Shown one piece after another: positions 51,570 through 57,214 of a stretch of DNA of 57,214 nucleotides. Below the pieces are notes generated by a model, which saw only the letters and a list, made by a program, of their open reading frames with translations, did no database searches and was not told the DNA's origin. The DNA is taken from contig CAMWLJ010000009.1 in the NCBI GenBank assembly GCA_947175055.1, forward strand, positions 1-57,214. Reading direction: 5' to 3'. How positions within the stretch are numbered: the stretch's first letter is position 1; every line of letters starts with the position of its first letter. Both the position numbers and the translations under genes were made by a program. The DNA comes from an uncultured Lachnospiraceae bacterium. GTDB lineage: Bacteria; Bacillota; Clostridia; Lachnospirales; Lachnospiraceae.

Positions 51570-53492
51570 TTACTTGGTGTCCACGGGAATTTCCATTCGG
51601 AAAGGACTCATGGGATATCCCTGGATATTGTAGAGCAGCGCTCCCCGGTTAGTGTTGGCAAAGCAGTACCGAACCGCTGACGGAGGACCTGAAAGTTCCC
51701 CGCACTTCAAAATGATCCTATCTCCGTAAAGCTCCGCCACTGCCGGAAGCCAGACAACTTCACCGCTCTCTTTTCTTTCTCCCAATTCAAAGTCCAGAAT
51801 CCTGCTCCCCTTTTCTCCATTCCATACAACCGCTTCGGCGCTCAACTCCAAGACCACAGTCCTGTCCTGCCCGACCACAGTCCTGATCTTTTCGACCTGT
51901 GGACCTTCGCACTGTGCATCCATGCCATAGAGCTTCTTTGCCGCCAGCATGGCAAGCCGGCCGCCGATATCTCTTTTGTTTAAAGGATGCAGATCATTGT
52001 CCTCCCCAAGATCGATGGCCACCACCATACCGGTGTCCGGTATAGCCTGCGCCTGTCTCTGCAACTCGCGCACCACCGGCCAGCCCTGTCCTGTCTCGTC
52101 CGCATCACTGTCGTATATATCAATGGCAAAATTCGGGAGCTGTACATACAGGAAAGGCAGTGTGTCCTCCTGCCAGTCCTTCCGGTATCCGGCTATCATT
52201 CTCCGCATGCGATCCAGATACACCTCCGGCACATGCGTATTGGATTCTCCCTGATACCACAGGAATCCGGCTATCGTATACTTCCGGCAGGGAGCCATCA
52301 TTCCGTTGAAAAGCCCGGTGGGCTTCCAGTTGACGAAATCGGTCGGCAGAATCTGCTCACAGGAAGCGCCGATCTTATAATTCCAGCACCCTTCCAGGTC
52401 AATTCTGTGCGCTTCATTCCAGAGTGCATATGTCTTATCCGGGGTAAACCTCCCGTGCCCGTTTTCGCATTTCACGTGGATGACTATGCTATTTTCCCCT
52501 GTCCGCAAAATTCCTTCCGGAACCGGATATTTCCTGGGCGGGTACTGATAATCCGTGTGTCCCACCTGAATGCCGTTGATATATACCGTGTCACTGTCCA
52601 CGATCGTTCCCAGCCATACCTTGGCCGCCTTACCGGCCATTTCCGCCGGCACCTGAAAGCTCCGCCGAAACCATACGCTCCCGATAAAATCCTTTAAATC
52701 CGTATCCCGGAAAAAGAAAGGGATCTTCACCTCTGCCCAATCACGCAAATCGACGCCGTCCTTTTCCCAATGCTCCTTAAGCCCCGCATCCAGGCCGTCA
52801 AGCCTCTCATGCCACTCCTCTACCTGCTTCTGGTTCTGTAAAAGGACGCCCTGTACAAATGCATCGTCCGCATACCGGTCCGCCGTATCCAGCGCTTCCT
52901 GACAGCCTTCCAGCATTTCCCGGCTCATCCACGATTCGATCCGCGAGCCGCCCAGGCTGGCATTGATCAGTCCCACAGGCACACCTGTCAGCTGATACAT
53001 CTGCCTGGCAAAAAAGTACGCCGTCGCAGAAAACTGAAGAATCGTGTCAGACCCCGCCTGTTTCCATTCTCCGGTCAGATGATCCGCAAGGGGCGCATGA
53101 AAATCCGCATGCTCCGAAATCTTAAATGTCCTGATCGCCGGATTGGCACAATCTGCGATTTCTTTCGGATAACGGTCTTTCACCCGCTCCATGGGCAGTT
53201 CCATATTAGACTGCCCGGCACAGATCCATACATCCCCGACCAGAATATCCTTTATGACCGTCTCGTTTCCGGCATCATCCCGGATGTCCATCGTGTACGG
53301 GCCGCCCACCTCCGTCTCCTGCAGCCGTGTTTCCCAAATTCCCTCTTTATCAGTAAGGGCAACATATTCCTCCCCCAGAAAGGATACCATTACTTTCCTT
53401 CCCGGCTTGTCAAATCCCCAGATACGCACCCGCTTTCTCTGCTGCAGCACCATACCGTTACTGATCAGTCTCGGAAGCTTCCATTCACCCAT
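51570..53492 (-). CDS. Sialate O-acetylesterase family protein (probable glycan acetylesterase)
   Basis: A 640-aa SASA-family SGNH esterase. The catalytic Ser lies in ICAGQSNMELPM; WYQGESNTH and the Asp/His in DLHPLNKRDIGG complete the pattern. An inserted jelly-roll (about 270-370, VWFRRSFQVP, VYINGIQVGHTDYQYP) is as in bacterial enzymes. The start is at 53492 with GGAGGGAAAAT; the upstream frame to 53615 crosses a palindrome. There is no signal peptide. Next to a GH2 and the xylan operon, deacetylation of imported acetylated oligosaccharides is more likely than a sialic acid role, since no sialate genes are present (inference). Confidence 0.9.
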   Translation of the reverse strand: MGEWKLPRLISNGMVLQQRKRVRIWGFDKPGRKVMVSFLGEEYVALTDKEGIWETRLQETEVGGPYTMDIRDDAGNETVIKDILVGDVWICAGQSNMELPMERVKDRYPKEIADCANPAIRTFKISEHADFHAPLADHLTGEWKQAGSDTILQFSATAYFFARQMYQLTGVPVGLINASLGGSRIESWMSREMLEGCQEALDTADRYADDAFVQGVLLQNQKQVEEWHERLDGLDAGLKEHWEKDGVDLRDWAEVKIPFFFRDTDLKDFIGSVWFRRSFQVPAEMAGKAAKVWLGTIVDSDTVYINGIQVGHTDYQYPPRKYPVPEGILRTGENSIVIHVKCENGHGRFTPDKTYALWNEAHRIDLEGCWNYKIGASCEQILPTDFVNWKPTGLFNGMMAPCRKYTIAGFLWYQGESNTHVPEVYLDRMRRMIAGYRKDWQEDTLPFLYVQLPNFAIDIYDSDADETGQGWPVVRELQRQAQAIPDTGMVVAIDLGEDNDLHPLNKRDIGGRLAMLAAKKLYGMDAQCEGPQVEKIRTVVGQDRTVVLELSAEAVVWNGEKGSRILDFELGERKESGEVVWLPAVAELYGDRIILKCGELSGPPSAVRYCFANTNRGALLYNIQGYPMSPFRMEIPVDTK

Positions 53493-53540
53493 ATTTTCCC
53501 TCCATTCCAAAGCGTATAAATCTATACTCTCAGTACAGCC

Positions 53541-53580
53541 AGATACCCTATACTTCTTTAATGATAAGTATAGGGTATCT
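53541..53580. repeat. Perfect 15-bp inverted repeat upstream of the esterase gene
   Basis: AGATACCCTATACTT (53541-53555) and AAGTATAGGGTATCT (53566-53580) enclose 10 nt. It lies 49-88 bp before the esterase start on the minus strand, without a T run after it on either strand. It could be a regulator operator or a leader hairpin. Confidence 0.75.
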
Positions 53581-53698
53581 TCCCGCAAAATTCTTTTCAT
53601 TTTTAAACAAAGCATTTATCAAATATTGCTTTTGGGTTCGCTTTCCTTTCTATAAACCATGCTATAGTAAACGACATTAGAAATTTCGTTTATTATAA

Positions 53699-54469
53699 CT
53701 ATACTTTCACATAATTCACTACAAGGATCGCTGCTCCCAGAACCGCCAGCACCACTCCCGTAGCCCGATTCAATGTCACCGGTGACGCCTTATTGGCAAA
53801 TTTCGCCGCGATCCTCGCCCATAACAATGTTGAAGCCACACAGAATAGCAGACACCTCAGATCAGGACTGCCACCGATCACGAAATGGCTGACCGCCCCT
53901 GTCAAAGCAGTAAACGCCATAATAAATACACTGGTCCCGACTGCCGTCTTCAACTCATATCCCAGCACACTTGTTAAGATCAACAACATCATCATGCCGC
54001 CGCCCGCACCGATGAAACCGCAAATAAACCCTACCGCCGAACCACAGAGCACGGACTGAATGATCCGTTTTCTGCCGTCAATCTGATTCATGGATTCTTT
54101 AGTCGTCATGACCGGCTTCACAATAAATTTGATGCCCAAAAGCAACGTCATAAAGACAGAGAAACTACCCATGGTCGTGTTAGGCACCTTGCTCGCCACC
54201 CAGCTTCCAAATAACGTGACTGACAAGACCGAGACCATCATCACGATACCGTTCTTAATGTCGAGATTCTTATTCTTGCCATAAGTATAAGCGCTGACGG
54301 CACTGGCAAGCACATCACTGGCAAGCGCGATGCCTACAGCCTCATATGCCGGCAGACCCAGAAATGTGATCAGCATCGGACTGATCACCGCCGCCGCGCT
54401 CATGCCCGCAAATCCGGTGCCCAGCCCCGCCCCGATCCCTGCAATGAAACAAATGATAAATTGAAACAT
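53699..54469 (-). CDS. TauE/SafE-family anion permease
   Basis: A 256-aa protein with about eight transmembrane segments in two repeats: FIAGIGAGLGTGFAGMSAAAVISPML (in parts) and VGFICGFIGAGGGMMMLLIL are the family's two Gly-rich motifs. Members export sulfite or organosulfonates or import related anions; the substrate here is unknown. It is a single gene with GGAAGGAG upstream. A short TAAACGA/TCGTTTA inverted repeat lies just after the stop. Confidence 0.88.
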   Translation of the reverse strand: MFQFIICFIAGIGAGLGTGFAGMSAAAVISPMLITFLGLPAYEAVGIALASDVLASAVSAYTYGKNKNLDIKNGIVMMVSVLSVTLFGSWVASKVPNTTMGSFSVFMTLLLGIKFIVKPVMTTKESMNQIDGRKRIIQSVLCGSAVGFICGFIGAGGGMMMLLILTSVLGYELKTAVGTSVFIMAFTALTGAVSHFVIGGSPDLRCLLFCVASTLLWARIAAKFANKASPVTLNRATGVVLAVLGAAILVVNYVKV

Positions 54470-54601
54470 GATCTACTGTACTCCTTCCTTTACGCAAGAC
54501 AGAAAGCAGGCGTCGTGTTAAAATCTGCATGCCGATATCAAGGCGAAAACTTAGTTGTATTTCATTTTCCTGATCCACTTGCATAAAATACTAATCATTA
54601 A

Positions 54602-55114
54602 TTATCCTTTTTCACTTTGAAGTACAATTCTCTTAGTATATTGCACTTCTAATAATCCAGCGAATTCGCTCTTCCTTATATTCGTATTTAACGTATATCC
54701 CATTTTTTCATAAAATCTTCGAGCGCGCACATTTTTTTGGAAAGTCCAGAGTACCATCACTTCATTTTGACTTTCCGCTTCAACTTGAAGCAGCAATCGC
54801 TTCCCTACTCCCTTTCCCCATACTTGGGGTAATGTAAAGAGAGAGATAATCTCTGTTTCAACACGCTCTGGATCGCTGATCCAAAAAACTTGTCCAACAG
54901 GAATATCATTAAGCAATGCCACTCGCAATTGTCCTTTATCGCCACTTAGCACATTTTCTAGTATCAAACAAAATCGTTCTTCGGATGCGATCCGATCAAG
55001 TTCATCCAACGAAATAAAGTCCCCAAATGCCGCCCTCCAAGATTGTGATAGAATCCCAGAAATAGCTAAAATATCCGTTTTTGTTGCCCGCTGTACTACT
55101 ATAGAATCATTCAT
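54602..55114 (-). CDS. GNAT-family N-acetyltransferase
   Basis: A 170-aa acetyltransferase. VQRATKTDILAISGIL is the N-terminal strand-helix, LFTLPQVWGKGVGKRLLLQVEAE (in parts) carries the Q/RxxGxG acetyl-CoA loop as VWGKGVG, and NVRARRFYEKMGYTL is the C-terminal motif. The substrate is unknown. The start at 55114 follows GGGGTGATC; a GTG three codons earlier overlaps that site. The gene is AT-rich compared with the TauE gene and begins the right-hand accessory region. Confidence 0.88.
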   Translation of the reverse strand: MNDSIVVQRATKTDILAISGILSQSWRAAFGDFISLDELDRIASEERFCLILENVLSGDKGQLRVALLNDIPVGQVFWISDPERVETEIISLFTLPQVWGKGVGKRLLLQVEAESQNEVMVLWTFQKNVRARRFYEKMGYTLNTNIRKSEFAGLLEVQYTKRIVLQSEKG

Positions 55115-55323
55115 ACCGATCACCCCTGCATGAATTCATAGTTTAGTCAAGATATGTAAACTATAAATATATTCTTCTTTTTACATCAATGTTTAAAATT
55201 AACCGTGCTCAATAAGCTTACCTCGTTCCATCACAAAAATCTCATCGAATTATATCTTTATATATAACTTCCACTTTATACCACACAACTGATATTTTTT
55301 ACCTCTAAATTAAAATACCATAA

Positions 55324-55530
55324 TCACACTAATATTTCTATCAAATTATCATTAAATTTTTCCTTCCTCCGTCTAATTTTGCTTTCTGGTTTATTGTACT
55401 GTCGCCTTTCGTTCCGAAGCTCTCTTTCAAGGTTCTTTTTGTTATAGCTGATTGCCTCTGCAAACTTTGCCAGCATCCCCCTTACCGTCTTTTGTATTCC
55501 GGATTTTCCGAATTTTTTATTGATAATCCA
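55324..55530 (-). pseudogene. Possible remnant of a mobile-element protein
   Basis: A minus-strand frame reads KSGIQKTVRGMLAKFAEAI, then SYNKKNLERELRNERRQYN, and stops at 55324; an ATG occurs at 55476 (50 codons) without a convincing ribosome site. The charged helical composition looks protein-like, while the frame further upstream reads as junk. I do not recognise the family. The rest of 55115-55770 is AT-rich with no gene visible. Confidence 0.3.
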
Positions 55531-55780
55531 GAAAACATTTGATATTATTAACCTAAAGATGTAATTAGTATAACAAACAATGATACGATAAAGAAAACTA
55601 TCTGTAGAAATATTGTAAAATAAATGTGTTATTGTCTTATCTAGAACAAGACCACATCAAAAATATCGCGACCTCGACCGACACAGCAAAGAAATGGTAG
55701 ACTTCACTCTCTCAAAGAAATGAGAGCAAAGATATAGGCATATAACAAGCTAATCGGATTTATGGGAATCATAATCCCTT

Positions 55781-55950
55781 CAATAACCACTGTCAGTGTA
55801 TTACTGACTCAGCGAAATATCTTGATGTGAAAGAAGAGTTTTTAAATGACGCGCTATCATACTACAAAAGTAAATATTGAATAAGCGTAACCGTTGAGAA
55901 TTATGTTATCTATTTCGAGCCGTCCCTGAGCGAGCTTGAACCGGTACAAA
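55781..55950 (+). pseudogene. ImmA/IrrE-like metallopeptidase C-terminal remnant
   Basis: The frame gives SAKYLDVKEEFLNDALSYYKSKY, shown here as SAKYLDVKEEFLND and ALSYYKSKY, then TGA where Gly is expected. It continues ISVTVENYVIYFEPSLSELE. This matches the end of ImmA/IrrE-type proteins of phages and integrative elements, from memory. The catalytic HEXXH part is missing, so it is a decayed relic. Confidence 0.5.
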
Positions 55951-55982
55951 AAACTAAAGAAAATATCTTTTCAAAAAAAACA

Positions 55983-56011
55983 TTGACGCCCAGCTTGGAT
56001 TGTGATAATAT
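55983..56011 (+). promoter_or_regulatory. Promoter upstream of the AbiF leader RNA
   Basis: TTGACG (55983-55988), 17-bp spacer ending TGA (extended -10), TAATAT (56006-56011). A second candidate, TTGGCG (56028-56033) with TATAAT (56050-56055) at 16 bp, lies inside the predicted RNA. Confidence 0.65.
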
Positions 56012-56017
56012 ATTGTA

Positions 56018-56113
56018 TGTTCTTATATTGGCGTGTGGTAATAATCCTTTATAATTTGCATATAATATTTCGGAACGTACTCCGGTGTCCTTCGGGCCCG
56101 GGGTCTTTTATTT
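56018..56113 (+). ncRNA. Candidate AbiF-associated leader RNA
   Basis: Between the promoter and the abiF ribosome site lie about 95 nt ending in a GC-rich hairpin and T-rich tail, so a short independent RNA would be made. The position fits the structured RNA reported upstream of abiF genes (the abiF RNA motif) and the RNA antitoxin idea for AbiF. I cannot verify the motif's consensus by eye; the assignment rests on position, the terminator and the downstream gene. Either of two promoters could set the 5' end (about 56018 or 56062). Confidence 0.55.
56079..56113 (+). terminator. GC-rich terminator hairpin between leader RNA and abiF
   Basis: ACTCCGG (56079-56085), a bulged T, and GTCC (56087-56090) pair with GGGC (56094-56097) and CCGGGGT (56098-56104) around a TTC loop: 11 bp including two wobbles. 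CTTTTATTT follows. It is strikingly GC-rich in an AT-rich setting. abiF expression requires read-through. Confidence 0.8.
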
Positions 56114-56130
56114 ACAAGGGAGACTACACA

Positions 56131-57075
56131 ATGGATAAAACTTTTAAAACACACGACGAACTAATTTCACTGTTAATAAGCAGAAATCTAGATATATCAA
56201 CGCCCGAGCACAAAAGTTTCGCCAAAAAAGTGTTGCAACATGAAGGCTATTATAATTTAATCAATGGCTATAGTAAATTATTCCTTGCTTCGACAGTTCC
56301 AGACGACCAGTACAAAACGGGATGTACCATGGAAGAAATATTTGCACTTTACGATTTCGACCGTAAACTAAGAAATATAATGTTTAAATATATTCTCTCA
56401 GTAGAAACTAATATCAAAAGCCTAATCGCCTATCACTTTCCCAAAAAATACGGTCATGACAACTATATGCTATATAACAATTTTGATACTCAGAAAAGAG
56501 ATGCTGATCAAAATATCACTGCAGTGATCGCTGATTTTCAGAAGCAAATTGCTTCAAGAGCAAAAGATCCTAGCATATCGCATTATCTGAAAAAATATGG
56601 CTATGTCCCCCTCTGGGTGCTGAATAATATTCTGACTTTAGGTCAAATCAGTAAATTTTACAGTATCCTAAAGCAGCCAGATAGGCAACAAATTTCTAAA
56701 GTTTTCTCCATACTGGACAACCAGCTGGAAAGTATCTTATTCTACTTATCATCTATAAGAAACTTTTGTGCACACGGAAATAGACTATATTGTTTCAGAA
56801 CAAAACGGCCACTCGTTGATTTCGATGCTCATGATAAACTGAATATATCAAAATCGGATGGAAAAGAATACGATTATGGCAAAAGAGACCTTTTTGCCTG
56901 CATGCTGGCCTTAAAATACGTTCTTTCTAAATCGGAGTATATGAAATTAATAAAAGAAATCTTTAGATTATTCAGTCAAACGCGCACCAAACTATCCGTA
57001 ATAACTGAAGAAAACATTCTAAAAGAGATGGGGTTTCCCTTAGATTGGAGAGTACAGTTATTAAGTCTGTTATAA
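56131..57075 (+). CDS. abiF: Abi_2-family abortive infection protein (AbiF/AbiD), HEPN RNase-like
   Basis: A 314-aa protein. The family hallmarks are HEGYYNLINGYSKLF (37-51), EIFALYDFDRKLRNIMFKYI and SVETNIKSLIAYHFPKKYG (about 69-107), VPLWVLNNILTLGQISKFY (159-177), and the HEPN motif RNFCAH (Arg210-His215) followed by GNR. HEPN R-x4-H proteins are metal-independent ribonucleases; Abi_2 proteins mediate phage abortive infection. The start is the ATG at 56131 with GGGAG 8 bases before it; the longer frame from 56002 runs through the leader RNA and terminator. It is AT-rich and next to decayed element genes, so acquired. It has a terminator of its own at 57122. Confidence 0.93.
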   Translation: MDKTFKTHDELISLLISRNLDISTPEHKSFAKKVLQHEGYYNLINGYSKLFLASTVPDDQYKTGCTMEEIFALYDFDRKLRNIMFKYILSVETNIKSLIAYHFPKKYGHDNYMLYNNFDTQKRDADQNITAVIADFQKQIASRAKDPSISHYLKKYGYVPLWVLNNILTLGQISKFYSILKQPDRQQISKVFSILDNQLESILFYLSSIRNFCAHGNRLYCFRTKRPLVDFDAHDKLNISKSDGKEYDYGKRDLFACMLALKYVLSKSEYMKLIKEIFRLFSQTRTKLSVITEENILKEMGFPLDWRVQLLSLL

Positions 57076-57121
57076 TCAGTACCACCGGCTTAGCCTAACA
57101 TCATAAACTTAAGAAAAATCT

Positions 57122-57152
57122 AAAGGAATCTGTAAGCAGGTTCCTTTCTTTA
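57122..57152 (+). terminator. Terminator after abiF
   Basis: AAAGGAA (57122-57128) pairs with TTCCTTT (57141-57147); CTTT follows. The last ~60 bases of the window show no gene. Confidence 0.7.
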
Positions 57153-57214
57153 TGTTAGAATCCCTAAAGTAGGATAATACGTACTAAAAACCTCTTTCGA
57201 TTGGTCATAACATC

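Overview
The window looks like a chromosomal stretch of a spore-forming gut Lachnospiraceae (Bacillota, Clostridia). The evidence is gene content and order: ispF, a mutS2-like gene, cysE-cysS-mrnC-rlmB and sigH, with a T-box leader, sporulation sigma factor H, LplB-type sugar ABC transporters and a glucuronoxylan catabolic block. The core is moderately GC-rich. Both ends and one internal stretch (about 11.2-17.9 kb) are visibly AT-rich and hold mobile-element material. No species can be named from the sequence alone.

Layout. 1-3.3 kb is the end of an integrated element: a MazF/PemK-type toxin with its own promoter, a candidate small RNA, three unrecognised genes, and a junction inside the 3' end of rlmD, whose last ~95 codons look element-derived. 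3.3-11 kb is core: rlmD, a small membrane protein, an unrecognised gene, pcrA, an SPFH/zinc-ribbon protein and a DMT transporter. 11.0-14.5 kb starts with tRNA-Gly(CCC), followed by a tyrosine integrase and a graveyard of broken transposases (ISL3, an unidentified DDE type, IS66) around a small inverted-repeat-bounded segment with a 58-codon gene. 14.6-17.1 kb is an acquired marR - MATE (C-terminally cut) - cytidylate-kinase-like operon. 17.2-17.9 kb has tRNA-Thr(GGT) and a decayed copy of it.

17.9-25.5 kb is the conserved translation/sulfur/sporulation block on the minus strand, transcribed as T-box - cysE - cysS - mrnC - rlmB - SGNH hydrolase - sigH - polyphosphate polymerase (VTC) domain protein - DUF4956 protein. 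In Bacillus the position between rlmB and sigH is held by yacP; here it holds a repeat-rich membrane-anchored SGNH hydrolase, and sigH overlaps the VTC gene by 4 bp. 25.5-31.8 kb carries a MutS2-like protein without Smr domain, ispF, and a pantothenate/CoA block (ECF S component, coaX, coaBC). 31.9-34.5 kb has a second MATE transporter and purC on the plus strand.

34.5-53.6 kb is a plant-glycan locus: a receiver-Hpt protein, then uxuB, uxuA, an extracellular binding lipoprotein, two permeases, GH67 alpha-glucuronidase and GH3 beta-xylosidase-like enzyme on the minus strand. A divergent AraC regulator is split by a one-base loss in a C7 run. A GH2 enzyme and a sialate/acetyl-xylan-type esterase follow. 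Together these would import aldouronate-type xylo-oligosaccharides, remove glucuronate, acetyl and xylosyl units inside the cell, and pass glucuronate/fructuronate through mannonate.

53.7-57.2 kb is accessory: a TauE/SafE permease, a GNAT acetyltransferase, decayed element genes (including an ImmA/IrrE-like fragment), and an AbiF (Abi_2, HEPN) gene preceded by a promoter and a GC-rich terminator hairpin. That arrangement fits the AbiF-ncRNA toxin-antitoxin/abortive-infection system, and it is the strongest candidate in the window for an unusual RNA-based system.
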